Below are positions 33,979 to 44,320 of a stretch of DNA of 64,000 bases, in pieces. Both the position numbers and the translations under genes were made by a program. The notes under the pieces are model-generated. The model did no database searches. It worked only from the letters and a program-made list of their open reading frames with translations, and was not told the DNA's origin. This DNA comes from PSRF01 sp051000815 (GTDB lineage Bacteria; Acidobacteriota; Blastocatellia; Pyrinomonadales; Pyrinomonadaceae), in assembly GCA_051000815.1 (NCBI GenBank), contig JBPCNX010000084.1:1-64000 (forward strand), read 5' to 3'. Numbering within the stretch: the stretch's first letter is position 1; each line of letters begins with the position of its first letter.

Positions 33979-36900
33979 ACGGGCCGAAGCGGAAGCGATA
34001 CTCGGCGGAATTCATGAAACCGTTGATCATGTCACGGGAATTGCCGCTCGAATCCAGGACTTGGATCCAGTTCAGGTAAAAAGCATCCGGATCGCGCCGC
34101 AGGTAACCAAAATACTGCATCACCACAAATGCCTGGTTGTAGTACTTATTGTATACCTCGCCACTATCCGAAATCTCTCGCAGCACCTGCGCTCTGGTTC
34201 TCGTGCCATTCGTCAGCGCCGCAATCCAAAAGTCGCGGGCCGAATGCGTAACCATCGCCGTCGCCAACAGCGTATCCACGTATTGCGTGTTATTCAGACC
34301 ATTAAACTTCGTCACAAATGCCTGCCGCGCCATGAAGTCGTTAACGAATTGCACCCTTGCTGCTTCCAGCTGCGCATCGCTGAGAAAGCCGCTGACACGC
34401 GCGAGGTCCGGGATGAACTCGACGTATTCAGGCTTGCGGCCGAAGGCCACCGGATAAAAGCGGTAGACGAAATAGCCTCGCTGTTGAAACTCCGCCGACT
34501 GGAAGAAGTTTCCGGAGACATGAATGCGATCACAAGTGGTATCGCCTGAGGCGCAGTTATTGATCACCGCTTGCCAGCCCGCGAACCCGCCTGGATCCGG
34601 CTCGCGACCGAGAAAGTCTATGTAGTGCTGTCGCACGAAGAACGCTGTCTGATCGATCGGATTCGGGCCGTTTGAGGCTTCGTTATCACTGATAGTGATC
34701 GACGCTGAAGATGGCGAACCCAGAGTTGCTCCTGTCGCATTGCTGAGGTTTATCCAGAAAGTCTCCGCACCTTCTGCGTACGAATCGTCCCCAATCGGAA
34801 TCGAGAGCGTCTTGGAGGTTTCGCCGGCAGCGAAACTGATTGTCCCAACGGAGACCGCGTAATCACAGCGAGAAGAAGCGACGTTATTTACGACGTTGCA
34901 ATTGGTCAGGCCAGCTGTATCGCTCGTGGCGTAGTTGACGTTCGAGCTACCGGAGAGAGCGCCGCTTCGAGTTATGGTGACGTTCGCCCGGCCGTCACCT
35001 TCATTGGCGCTGTATGTCAGTTGACTCATTTGCACCGAATTAGGTGAACCTGACGTCAATCTTAAGTCGTAGCTTCCGGTGGTGCTCGGGTCGAACGTTG
35101 TCGCCTCAATGATATAGGTTCCGGCAACGGGTAAAGAGAAGAACCCGCTGAGTGGAATACGTGAATCCAAAATGACGCTGGTCTCAATGTCGTCATTTTC
35201 GGCGACCACTGTTCCGCCCGGACCGATGAGGTACAAGTAAGTATCAAGGGTTGCTGGCCCTGTTCCAAACATTTCAATCCTCACCGGCTCGCCTGCTGCG
35301 CCTGTAAAGAAATACTGATCAGCAAACGCACCCGGTCGTTGCGAAGAATGGCAATCGGTGCCACTTATAGAGCCAAGGATCTGCTGTCCTAAAGAGATGG
35401 GAAGGATGGCGCAGGCAGGGCTGCCCGCCTGCGATACTATGAAATTCTGTTCGGCAATCCGCACGAGGCCCGAGCGGGCAAAGCCATTATTGTTTGGGCC
35501 CACGGAAAAGTTAACTGTGCCGTTGTTGATACCATTGGCCCCGGAAGTAACGATTATCCAGTCGACAGCGCTGTTCGCGACCCAGGCGCAGTTGGTTCCA
35601 ACTGTGGTGACGTTGACGCTTCCGGATCCGCCGCTCGCGCCGACCGATTGACCGGTAGCTGAAAGAGAATAAGTGCACCCGGGTGTGAGCGCCTGTGCGA
35701 GGCAAGCCACGTTCGAATTAGCGTGAGTTTCAATTTGTCCTACTGAGAAAGGACAAAACGACTGTATGGTGTTGCTGCCGAGCGTTGTCCCCATGATGGT
35801 GTTGGCACAGCCAGGTTCGCTGTCAGCGTGCGTAGCATTAAAATTGTGACCAATCTCATGCGCCGAAAGAATAAATTTCTGCGGGGACGAACTTATTCTC
35901 TCCGACATGCCATAGCCAAACTGATCAAGCGGGCACGCCAGGCCCGGACGATAAGCGATACCGATCGTGCTTCCATCAAAACTCTTGCCTGTCCACATGT
36001 GCGCGAGGTCCCGAGGCACTGAACCGTGGTTCGCATTCCAATAGTTCCTAAACTCAGGAAGCGCCGCCGAGGCTTCAGTCGATGTGTAGGGGTCCCCCGA
36101 AGTGGCCCACACATTTTGAAAGACGATGGTGAACTGCAAACCAAACTGGGTGTTGTAAAGACCTTCCACCTGATTCATCACACTGATGATTTCGTTGTTC
36201 GCGGCAGTCGAGCTTCCAAAGAATGTGAAATATTCGAAGTCCGCCTCGGTCGCCAAATCCACTACCCGCGGCGGTGAAAATAGTTCTTCTGCGACCCTTC
36301 TCTGCGAGAACTCAACATCTGGCGTGTGACTTTTGATCCGAGCTGCTTCGCTGCCAACCCTTTCGGCTAGAGTAAGTCCGCATTCTCCAAATGAGGCCTG
36401 AAGCAAGTCTGACTGTTTATAGACTACAAAATCCTTGTTATCGGCTGAAGCTGAATACCGCTTTGCCGGCTCAATGAAGTAAACCTGGCCGGGCGTAATC
36501 ATCAACCCCTCGAACGTGTCTGCGTCGATCGTCAGACGAGCCTGCGCTCCCGGACGGCCGGCAATGGTTCCCTTGTAAGTGCGAACCGGTTCGGACTCCA
36601 ATTCCCGGACCACTCCACCGTCCAAAGTTTCCTGCGCCCGGTAGCGCTCGGAACGCATGTCGTTCGGCGAGAGCGCTATGTCGAAGCCCCCATCAGATGT
36701 GGGCAGCACTAACCGGCCAGTTTGACGAACCTGCTTGGCGACGTTAGCCGGATTGAGTTCCAGTTTGTCGTACCTTTTGAGAACCTTGTCGAGGTCCTTC
36801 GCATAGGCTTTAACATCCTGAACCAAGAGGGCGGACGAATTCTGAGCGGTAAAGGAAGGAACATTGGCGCTGCGGGGTTGAGAGCTAGAGCGCTCTGCGC

Positions 36901-36982
36901 GCACCTGGGTCAGTGGCAGGATGTTCGAGACCACGAGCAACACTACAATCATGAACACGGCGAGTTTGAGGTTTCTTTTCAC
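33977..36982 (-). CDS. Secreted HExxH metallopeptidase with BACON, Calx-beta and DUF4214 domains
   Basis: A 1001-residue exported protease. GTG start behind GGAGAAAG; signal peptide 1-29. Residues about 50-230 look like a propeptide. The zinc site HEIGHNFNATH lies near 373-383 with the extended HExxHxxGxxH form of metzincins (reprolysin-like M12). Then come a BACON-like domain (about 432-515, GANGINNGTVNFSV), a PPC-like domain (about 525-640), a Calx-beta domain (about 648-764, NEGDGRANVTITRSG) and a C-terminal DUF4214 module (about 775-1001). The last module matches those of the neighbouring subtilisin and of the secreted protein at 30299. Presumably acts on external proteins while held at the surface. 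Confidence 0.87.
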   Translation of the reverse strand: MKRNLKLAVFMIVVLLVVSNILPLTQVRAERSSSQPRSANVPSFTAQNSSALLVQDVKAYAKDLDKVLKRYDKLELNPANVAKQVRQTGRLVLPTSDGGFDIALSPNDMRSERYRAQETLDGGVVRELESEPVRTYKGTIAGRPGAQARLTIDADTFEGLMITPGQVYFIEPAKRYSASADNKDFVVYKQSDLLQASFGECGLTLAERVGSEAARIKSHTPDVEFSQRRVAEELFSPPRVVDLATEADFEYFTFFGSSTAANNEIISVMNQVEGLYNTQFGLQFTIVFQNVWATSGDPYTSTEASAALPEFRNYWNANHGSVPRDLAHMWTGKSFDGSTIGIAYRPGLACPLDQFGYGMSERISSSPQKFILSAHEIGHNFNATHADSEPGCANTIMGTTLGSNTIQSFCPFSVGQIETHANSNVACLAQALTPGCTYSLSATGQSVGASGGSGSVNVTTVGTNCAWVANSAVDWIIVTSGANGINNGTVNFSVGPNNNGFARSGLVRIAEQNFIVSQAGSPACAILPISLGQQILGSISGTDCHSSQRPGAFADQYFFTGAAGEPVRIEMFGTGPATLDTYLYLIGPGGTVVAENDDIETSVILDSRIPLSGFFSLPVAGTYIIEATTFDPSTTGSYDLRLTSGSPNSVQMSQLTYSANEGDGRANVTITRSGALSGSSNVNYATSDTAGLTNCNVVNNVASSRCDYAVSVGTISFAAGETSKTLSIPIGDDSYAEGAETFWINLSNATGATLGSPSSASITISDNEASNGPNPIDQTAFFVRQHYIDFLGREPDPGGFAGWQAVINNCASGDTTCDRIHVSGNFFQSAEFQQRGYFVYRFYPVAFGRKPEYVEFIPDLARVSGFLSDAQLEAARVQFVNDFMARQAFVTKFNGLNNTQYVDTLLATAMVTHSARDFWIAALTNGTRTRAQVLREISDSGEVYNKYYNQAFVVMQYFGYLRRDPDAFYLNWIQVLDSSGNSRDMINGFMNSAEYRFRFGP

Positions 36983-37335
36983 AGCTTTCTCCGAACCAGG
37001 TCACAAGGACTTTCGATTTTCTGCTTAATGACCCACCAACGAGGGGCCCGGGCGACAACCTTGGGAGTTGGTTACTAGTGAGGGCTCAAATCCTGCGAGG
37101 AGGCAGGTCGGGGCTTCCACTAGTGAATTTACCAGATTAAGTAAGGTCGGGGAAGACTAAGAAGCATGATTTGTGGGCGGAGTTGGCTCGAAGCCAGGAA
37201 AATGAATTCGATCAGATTTTTTGGGCGATTCGGCCCTCAGTGGGAAATCCGGAGTTGGAGAGGCGCAGGCCGAAGCCCAGTCACCAAGGTTCCGGAGTCG
37301 TGCGGCAAGGCCTCAAAGCAGGGGCTTTCATTGAT
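36983..37335. other. Gap between the two protease genes
   Basis: A 353-base gap holding the promoter side of the metallopeptidase and the downstream side of the subtilisin. Short open frames on the plus strand here run into the subtilisin gene in the wrong sense and carry no recognisable motif. I see no heptamer array and no clear terminator. Confidence 0.4.
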
Positions 37336-40300
37336 TCAAGGGCCGAAGCGGAAGCGATACTCCAACGAGTTCACGAAACCATTAATCATGCCGCGCGAAT
37401 CGCCAGTCGTATTCAGAACCTGAATCCAGTCCAAATAGAAGGCGTCAGGATCACGCCGCAAATAACCGAAGTACTGCATTACCACGAAGGCTTGATTGAA
37501 GTACTTTTGCGAAACCTCGCTACTCTCCACAATCTCACGCAGCACTTGCGCCCGGGTCTTTGTTCCTGATGACAAGGCATCAATCAGGGTTTGCCTGTTC
37601 GCGAGCGTAACTCCCGCCGTCGCTATCAACGTGTCGACATACTGGGTGTTGTTCAAGCTGTTATATGTATTTGCGAATGCCGATCGAGCCATGAAATCGT
37701 TAACGAACGCGACTTTGGCCGCCTCCAATTGCGCGTCATCGAGAAAGCCACTGACTTGCGCGAGATCAGGAACAAACTCTGCATAGTCTGGCTTGCGTCC
37801 GAGACTGACCGGATAGAAGCGGTAGATGAAGTACCCACGTTGCTGGAACTCAGGTGACTGGTAGAAATTTCTGGAAACATGAATTCGGTCGCAAGTCATG
37901 TCGCCGGGCCCGCAGTTATTGATTACATTCTGCCACCCGGTAAAACCTGGGGGATCTGGTTCGCGACCGAGGAAGTCGATGTAGTGCTGCAGCACAAAGA
38001 ATGCGGTGTCGCCAATAGGGTTTAACCGGCCGGAATTCCAAGTGTCAGTGATACTAACGAAGGCTGAGTTGATGTTGCTCAACGTGGCGCCGACTGCACC
38101 GCTGAGACGAACGTTGAAACTCTCAAAGCCTTCCAAAAATGCGTCGTGTACGATTGGTATCGAGATGGTTTTCGAAACCTCGCCGGGAGCAAACGTTAGC
38201 CTTCCCACAGAGGTCACATAATCGCACCGTGAAGATGCAATGTTGTTTACAACATTGCAATTGTTGAGCCCAGCGTTGTCGCTCGTAGCGTAGTTAACAG
38301 TAGCCACCGTGTCATTCGATCCCAATCTGATGACTGTCACAACATTCGCGCTACCTCCCTCGGTAGCGGAAAACACCTCCGAGGCGAATCTAATCTGCGA
38401 TTGCGAATTGGCAGGCTGCGAAACGAAATCAACCGTCTGATTGCCGACGAGATTTGTAAGGCTAACAGCAAGGGGGGCAAAAGTCGTGACTGGGCTGGAA
38501 GGTGTAATCGTGTAATTTCGCCCCGGCTCTAAAACGAAACGGTAAAGACCGTTGGAATTAGTGAGTGTCGCCCCACTTCCATCGCCGGACAAATTCACTT
38601 TCACGCCGGTCAGTGAGACCCCAGTTGAAGCGAAGATGCGTCCCCCAACGTTGTAACTGCCCAAACCAGGCCGCCGCATGAAATTCACAATTTGATTGGC
38701 GCTCAGATTCTGAAAAACTACGCTCTCCGGCGTAAAGGATCTGTTGAAACCTTCCGTTAAAACAGCGTAGTCCAGACCTGACTGAAGTCGTTCGATTTGA
38801 TAATCGCCAGTGCTGTTGGTGTACGCCCAGGCACTCGTACTTGGGCTCATCACGGAGACATAGGCATCGGGCAGTCCGACGCCATTTTCGTCGGTCACTC
38901 GTCCTGTAATCTTCAAGAACCTGCGCGCGGTGAAATTAATCGTATGATCCTGATTAAGTTGAAGAATAGAGTATTCAACGGGTTCAAACTGATAATCCTG
39001 ACTCTCAGGCCGGATCCGCTGAGTAGAGCCCTGTGTCAAACCAGCCATGACGTAATAACCGTTTGCATCAGTAAATACCGGCGGATTGAAGAAACTACCC
39101 ACCCGAATACCTGCCAGACCATTACCTTGGGCATCTGTGATTCGACCGCTAATCGTGTGGGTCAACGAGGCGACCGTAAAGTCTGCCGTTTTATTCTCCC
39201 TTAGGTTAGTGAATGTCCAGCTGAAAGGCGTCCAACTGTGAGGATTAGGGTTCTGGGTTGAAGGAGTCACGGTATAAGTTCCGCCTGCTCGCAAGTTTCG
39301 AAACTGGTAGTTTCCTTGACTATCTATCCCTGCAAACCCGCTTTGTGAACCGCTTAATGTAAGAATCGCGTTCGTGGTCCCTGAGATATGTCCGGAGATG
39401 GTGTAAGTTGGGCCTCCCCCAAGTTCAATCGCCGCTGCAATGTTGAGTTTGCCGAAACCGAATTGCCGATCCCACCCCGGAGCATAGCCGGGAGTTGCAC
39501 TGTTTTGAATAGCAACTTTGATCTGCTCACTAGATAGTGTCAGATCCGATTGCATCATTAGCGCCACACTCCCGGTCGTAACCGGAGTTGCCATACTCGT
39601 GCCTGCGAGGCCGGTATAGTGCGTGCTGTCCACCGGCGCATCACCGGCGGTGCCGATGATCCCAAAGTTTGGATCAAGCACATCAGTTGACCGGGCCGAA
39701 TACAGATAGTAACCAGCCGCACTGATGTCGGGTTTCTGTCTGCCATCAGCCGTGGGTCCGGGACTTGTGAAGGGTGCCGGATAACCCAAGACGAAGGTTG
39801 CCGAGCGCGTGACAAAAGCACCGGCCGTTATCGCGCCGCGAGCAGTGCCAGGCGAAGCAATTAAGTGAGAAATGTTGTCGACGTTGGTGCTGAAGTAAAC
39901 GTTATCGCCCTCGGTCCACGCGTCAAAATCCTGATTGGGATTGCTATCAGCGTCCTGCAACTTAATTTTCCAGACGCCCGTGGGTGCGACAGGATTGAAC
40001 AGCAGGACGATGTCAGGCTGATCATTAGTGGGATCACTGTCTCCCTTGTTGTCGTTCGAGTTAAAGAGCGAGAGGTACTGGTTGGCAGCCTGTCCGTTGG
40101 GAAAGGAGAAACCGTTGGGATCATAAGCGAGCGGACCAAGGATTACACCGTCGGGGCTAGTGACGGTTACGCTAAAGCGATCCGCTTGCGCTTGATAAAG
40201 ATCAACAATCTCCGCGGCACCATCAACGTTGAAATCCAGAGTGAGATTGCCACCGGCGGGAACAGTCGCACGTGCATGAATATTACTTTCACCTTCGTTT

Positions 40301-41502
40301 CCCGCAGCAACGCAAACAGCGCGACCGGGGCCTGGGCTTACAAGATTGTCTATCGCGCGTTCATCAGGACTTGTGCCGTCGTGGGGACCGACTTGGCTTC
40401 CGAGGCTGAGATTGATGACGAACGGTTTGTTTAGTTCTGCAGCTTTCTGCTGCACAAACTGCATGGCATTGATAATGTCGGTGGTGAGGAAACTTCCGCC
40501 GCCATCGTTGTCCCGGCTTGCCTTGACTATGATCAAGTCGGCTTCATGAGCCATGCCGTTGTAAACGCCAACGGTCGAAGATGACAATCCATTACCCGCG
40601 GCAGTGCCGGCCACGTGCGTTCCGTGACCATTTTTGTCTCGCTGCTTGACCGCGTCCAGACTTTGATCGGCAGGCTTGGGAAGCTGCAGTGCGTTGTTAA
40701 TCTCACCTTCGCTGTAAAGATGACCGATTGGGGCAGACTGACCCGGAAGAACGTAGTTCCATCCTGGATCCGGAACCTGCGCGCCATAGAGAGTCATGTC
40801 CAGAAGCGCCTTGATGCGCGTCTCGCGGCCCGAGCTACCAGGGACTGTGAAATCACGATGACGAAAATCGATTCCGGTATCGATGATTGCCACGATTACG
40901 CCTTGTCCGGTCTGCGGCACAACGCGTTGGCTCATGAGATTGTCGATACCGGCGGCCCACCGCGCGCGATCATTGGTGGGATACCTGCGAACCGAGGCCG
41001 AAATCTTGTCCACTGTCGCCAGCGAAGCCAAGTCCTCCAGACGGTCTACATCGACTTCGAGGGTGGCAATATCGCCTACCCGAGCGCCAACGGAAAACCC
41101 TGCCCGCTTCAATTCTGCGTCACTAGTCCCCGTCAGTTTCACAGCAACATCGACTGTTACCCGATCGTCGATGTGTCGCCGAACGCCTACTGTCCGAGAC
41201 AAGGATTCAACCTGAGACTTACCAACCTCAGGCCGGCCCGTCTTATGCGCGTCAGCGTCATGAATCCTGGCCTTGCGAACAGCTTGCAATAGCTTGTCCG
41301 CCTTGTGGTCCAGGGCTGATTCGCGATTGCTGGGATTTTTCTGGGCAAGGCTGTGAGGCGTGAGAATTACAGCCAGGCCAACTTCAAGGATCACCACCAC
41401 GGCAAGTGCAGTCAACAGTCCGCGGCCGAGACTAGCTGCAGCTCCAACTCCTCGGAGGCTGAGGCGCGCGCTACGCGCTGAGAGGTGAGAGGTTTTGGGC
41501 AT
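37336..41502 (-). CDS. Secreted subtilisin-like protease with carboxypeptidase-regulatory, Calx-beta and DUF4214 domains
   Basis: A 1388-residue exported S8 protease. ATG has AGGAG eight bases upstream; a hydrophobic export segment lies at about 28-53. The triad motifs are intact: VAIIDTGIDFRHRD (about 207), GHGTHVAGTAAGNG (about 293) and GTSMATPVTTGS (about 633), with a beta-rich insert of more than 100 residues between His and Ser motifs. About 690-1030 holds four or five carboxypeptidase-regulatory-like repeats (ISGRITDAQGNGLAGIRVG). A Calx-beta domain follows at about 1034-1154 and the DUF4214 module at 1163-1388. The tandem arrangement with the metallopeptidase and the near-identical tails suggest exchange of a shared surface module. 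Confidence 0.9.
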   Translation of the reverse strand: MPKTSHLSARSARLSLRGVGAAASLGRGLLTALAVVVILEVGLAVILTPHSLAQKNPSNRESALDHKADKLLQAVRKARIHDADAHKTGRPEVGKSQVESLSRTVGVRRHIDDRVTVDVAVKLTGTSDAELKRAGFSVGARVGDIATLEVDVDRLEDLASLATVDKISASVRRYPTNDRARWAAGIDNLMSQRVVPQTGQGVIVAIIDTGIDFRHRDFTVPGSSGRETRIKALLDMTLYGAQVPDPGWNYVLPGQSAPIGHLYSEGEINNALQLPKPADQSLDAVKQRDKNGHGTHVAGTAAGNGLSSSTVGVYNGMAHEADLIIVKASRDNDGGGSFLTTDIINAMQFVQQKAAELNKPFVINLSLGSQVGPHDGTSPDERAIDNLVSPGPGRAVCVAAGNEGESNIHARATVPAGGNLTLDFNVDGAAEIVDLYQAQADRFSVTVTSPDGVILGPLAYDPNGFSFPNGQAANQYLSLFNSNDNKGDSDPTNDQPDIVLLFNPVAPTGVWKIKLQDADSNPNQDFDAWTEGDNVYFSTNVDNISHLIASPGTARGAITAGAFVTRSATFVLGYPAPFTSPGPTADGRQKPDISAAGYYLYSARSTDVLDPNFGIIGTAGDAPVDSTHYTGLAGTSMATPVTTGSVALMMQSDLTLSSEQIKVAIQNSATPGYAPGWDRQFGFGKLNIAAAIELGGGPTYTISGHISGTTNAILTLSGSQSGFAGIDSQGNYQFRNLRAGGTYTVTPSTQNPNPHSWTPFSWTFTNLRENKTADFTVASLTHTISGRITDAQGNGLAGIRVGSFFNPPVFTDANGYYVMAGLTQGSTQRIRPESQDYQFEPVEYSILQLNQDHTINFTARRFLKITGRVTDENGVGLPDAYVSVMSPSTSAWAYTNSTGDYQIERLQSGLDYAVLTEGFNRSFTPESVVFQNLSANQIVNFMRRPGLGSYNVGGRIFASTGVSLTGVKVNLSGDGSGATLTNSNGLYRFVLEPGRNYTITPSSPVTTFAPLAVSLTNLVGNQTVDFVSQPANSQSQIRFASEVFSATEGGSANVVTVIRLGSNDTVATVNYATSDNAGLNNCNVVNNIASSRCDYVTSVGRLTFAPGEVSKTISIPIVHDAFLEGFESFNVRLSGAVGATLSNINSAFVSITDTWNSGRLNPIGDTAFFVLQHYIDFLGREPDPPGFTGWQNVINNCGPGDMTCDRIHVSRNFYQSPEFQQRGYFIYRFYPVSLGRKPDYAEFVPDLAQVSGFLDDAQLEAAKVAFVNDFMARSAFANTYNSLNNTQYVDTLIATAGVTLANRQTLIDALSSGTKTRAQVLREIVESSEVSQKYFNQAFVVMQYFGYLRRDPDAFYLDWIQVLNTTGDSRGMINGFVNSLEYRFRFGP

Positions 41503-41673
41503 AAGCCTAACTCCTGGTAATTAAAGCTTCGGGCTCTGCACCCTAGGCTATCAGAGCACTGCGGCGTTTTCCATCTTTATGACAGCGGCTGACCAGCGGA
41601 CGAATGCGGCCTGCCGAAAGAATTACATTAGTAGCGGAAACCGGCGAGTTCGTTGCTTAATCGGAGGCGCGGC

Positions 41674-44310
41674 CTAGCGGAAGTTTTGCCCGATTTGCTC
41701 GGTGCCGAAGGTGCCGATGCCATTCAGCCGGAAGCTGAAGACGAGACGGTTTTCCTTCCGCAGCCCGACGTTGAACGTATGGTTCTGCGCCGTCACCGCG
41801 CAGCAGTCCCAGGTGTAACCGAGTGTAATGGTGGAGCTGATTAAGGAATTGTTTCCCTTCCCGGGCCGGTCCTGGAAATCGAAAAAGAATGAAGCGCCAC
41901 CAAAGAGACCGCGCTCGCGATCCCCGAGGAAGATTGACGGGCTCCATTGCGAGCCGCGCTGTGTACCCGGCTCGTTACCACGCACATCGGCGAAGCGAGC
42001 CAGATCTCCTACCAACGCCACGGCGCGGGTGTAGTAAAAGCTTTGAAATGCCTGAACGAGCGCGCGATTGATTCCGAAGGTTGTCGAGATGGCCCGCAGT
42101 CCGCCATCGCGAGTATCGAAGTCGGTGCGCAGGTCCACAAAGATGTTATTGCTGGGGCGATAACGCGCTTCAATGTTGATGGGAGAGAAACGCCGCGGGA
42201 AGCCACCGTAGCTAAAGCCGGAAAGAGTGTTGATGGGATAAAACTGATTGCGCTGCCCGGGCCGCAAGGCGCCGCCAAAGGAAGGATCAAAGAAGTATTT
42301 GCCGCGCACCGTGATCGTCAGCGCTTCATAGGGCTGTGTGGAAAGGGGCGTCAGTTCTCCTTTGCTGGTCGCGCGCGCCGCGGCGCCACTAACGTTCTCC
42401 GTCGAACGCCGCGTGAAGAAACGATTTGAAATACCGAATTCGATCTCGCTCGTGTTGGCGATTGCGTCGTTGTAGTCAAAGCGAATCAACCGATCGAATT
42501 CGTTAATTCCATAGATCCTGCGATAGATAATGTACGGCTCAATGACATGGCGGAAGAAGAAGTTGTCTCCCCGATGAAAGTCTTTAGCGAGCGCCGGCGG
42601 TCTGATATCGAGTTCAAACTCTCCGTAACCGCGAGTCAAGTTCTGGGTCAATACTGAGCGGTCGGCCGGGTTTAGTGTATTCGAGTAGAAAGTGACGCGG
42701 GAACCAGCGGTGGCGGTGACGCTGAAGCCGGCAAAATGAAGCGGGACCTGGACCCGTGGATGAAAGTCCAGCCGCTGCACCAGTGACGGTGAAATAATCG
42801 GATCACCACCTACCTCGGCCCTAAATGCGATCGCATCCTCAACCGTCTCTTTGCGACTCATGCCTCCGGCAGTGCCTTCGAAAGAGAAATAGATGGGAAG
42901 CTTTTTTATGAAACTCAACAAGCCCGGACGCTTCTCGATCGAGAGGCTGGGCAGCTCGCGAATGCGGATTCGTGAAGTGGGTAGCGACGTCACCTGAGTC
43001 CGAGCGAGGAAATTAAAACTGTATGACCCGTGGTTTTTATTAACGAAGACCTGCGAACGCTCTTCAGGTGAAATCGCCTGTTGAATGCTGTCGGAAAAGA
43101 TCTGGCGAAAGGCCAGGTTGGAGGTTATGTTAACGTCGGCCGCGGCAATGAATCCGTTGGGAAAATAGTGGACGCCATCTACATAAAAACTTGACCCCCC
43201 CTGATCCGGGTGCGTGGCGTCCGCTTTGGGCCCCAGGATTCGGTCCTTCACTGAATAGAAACCAAAGTTTAGGTAGGAGCGTGAATTGGCTCGCGTGCGC
43301 ACGTCGGCGCCGATGCCGACGCCACGAGCCGTGTAAATATCATTGCGAAGTGTAACGTCGGCTGAGCGACCCAGGGTTCTATAGTAGGCAGTCGACAATC
43401 GGGCGCCCTTGGCACCCGATCCGCCAAATGTTGGCGTCAGGAATCCGGAGGCTCGATCCCGACGCTTAATCGAAATCGAAGTGTAGGGCATGTACAACAC
43501 CGGCACGCCCTTGATTTTCATCGTGGGCGAATAGGCACGCACGCGGTCACCGGTCTTAATCTTCGCGCGCCTGGCATGAAAGCTCCACTTGGGCACGTCC
43601 TCGTCACAAGCCGTTATCTGTGCGTTCGTCGCAATGATGGTGTCGAGGCTTACTTTCTCGACACGGTCCGCGGTGAAGTAGATCCGCGTACCGTCTTCAG
43701 TCTGATTTGTGAATCCGGTGGAATCCACAAAGAACCCGGTCTTGGTCCGGTAATTCCATTCCGCGCGGGTTCCGGTGATGCGCTGCTGGTCGCCCTGATC
43801 AAAAACCACATTGCCTTCGGCAAACACTTTGTTTGTCGCTTCGTAAACGGTGACCTTGTCGGCTTGCAAGCGATACGTGCCGATGCGGGCGTCCACGTTT
43901 CCTTCGTAAACAAAGATGCGGGCGTTTTGCGGACCCGAGACTGTCTGGGTACCGGCATCGACTTTGAGGTCTTCAGTTGTTTCGGCTTGCGTGCCTTTCT
44001 TTGGCGGCAAGCGAGGCCGCACCTGCTGATCCTGAGTGAGGGGGTTGACGTTCGGTGTGTCGGTCATCGGATTAGTGACCTTCCGATCAACCGGATTGGT
44101 TTGCTGTCCAGGCACACGAGAATTAGCACTCAAGACAATGCCGGCGAGTGCGATCAGGGCGAAGCGGAAAAGGAATCTGGGGGGAACTGCAGCGCGCAAA
44201 CGAGTGTGAAGACCTCCCGAGTTTAACGGGCGAGCACTAACCTTGATTGATCCCGCGAAAGAGCGCGCCTTGTTTGTGTAGAGCGAGGCGATGCTAACAC
44301 GAAAAAGCAT
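41674..44310 (-). CDS. lptD: LPS assembly outer-membrane protein LptD
   Basis: An 878-residue LptD/OstA family protein that inserts LPS in the outer membrane. Residues about 115-230 show the OstA/LptA-like jellyroll (GNVDARIGTYRLQADKVTVY, AEGNVVF). The family cysteine region TACDEDVPKWSFHARRAKI is at about 225-245. The rest is a beta-barrel rich in aromatic, alternating strands. The N-terminus is uncertain: the export signal is at about 44-64 (FLFRFALIALAGIVLSA), and a TTG at 44199 would give a compact signal. The upstream region holds a heptamer array. The neighbouring lpxB is divergent, with lpxD and lpxA beyond it. Confidence 0.87.
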   Translation of the reverse strand: MLFRVSIASLYTNKARSFAGSIKVSARPLNSGGLHTRLRAAVPPRFLFRFALIALAGIVLSANSRVPGQQTNPVDRKVTNPMTDTPNVNPLTQDQQVRPRLPPKKGTQAETTEDLKVDAGTQTVSGPQNARIFVYEGNVDARIGTYRLQADKVTVYEATNKVFAEGNVVFDQGDQQRITGTRAEWNYRTKTGFFVDSTGFTNQTEDGTRIYFTADRVEKVSLDTIIATNAQITACDEDVPKWSFHARRAKIKTGDRVRAYSPTMKIKGVPVLYMPYTSISIKRRDRASGFLTPTFGGSGAKGARLSTAYYRTLGRSADVTLRNDIYTARGVGIGADVRTRANSRSYLNFGFYSVKDRILGPKADATHPDQGGSSFYVDGVHYFPNGFIAAADVNITSNLAFRQIFSDSIQQAISPEERSQVFVNKNHGSYSFNFLARTQVTSLPTSRIRIRELPSLSIEKRPGLLSFIKKLPIYFSFEGTAGGMSRKETVEDAIAFRAEVGGDPIISPSLVQRLDFHPRVQVPLHFAGFSVTATAGSRVTFYSNTLNPADRSVLTQNLTRGYGEFELDIRPPALAKDFHRGDNFFFRHVIEPYIIYRRIYGINEFDRLIRFDYNDAIANTSEIEFGISNRFFTRRSTENVSGAAARATSKGELTPLSTQPYEALTITVRGKYFFDPSFGGALRPGQRNQFYPINTLSGFSYGGFPRRFSPINIEARYRPSNNIFVDLRTDFDTRDGGLRAISTTFGINRALVQAFQSFYYTRAVALVGDLARFADVRGNEPGTQRGSQWSPSIFLGDRERGLFGGASFFFDFQDRPGKGNNSLISSTITLGYTWDCCAVTAQNHTFNVGLRKENRLVFSFRLNGIGTFGTEQIGQNFR

Positions 44311-44320
44311 GAGCCGAAAC

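Noticed and set aside
37171..37569. 132-codon plus-strand frame at the subtilisin 3' end
   Set aside because: Antisense of the conserved DUF4214 module; no ribosome binding site or own motif.
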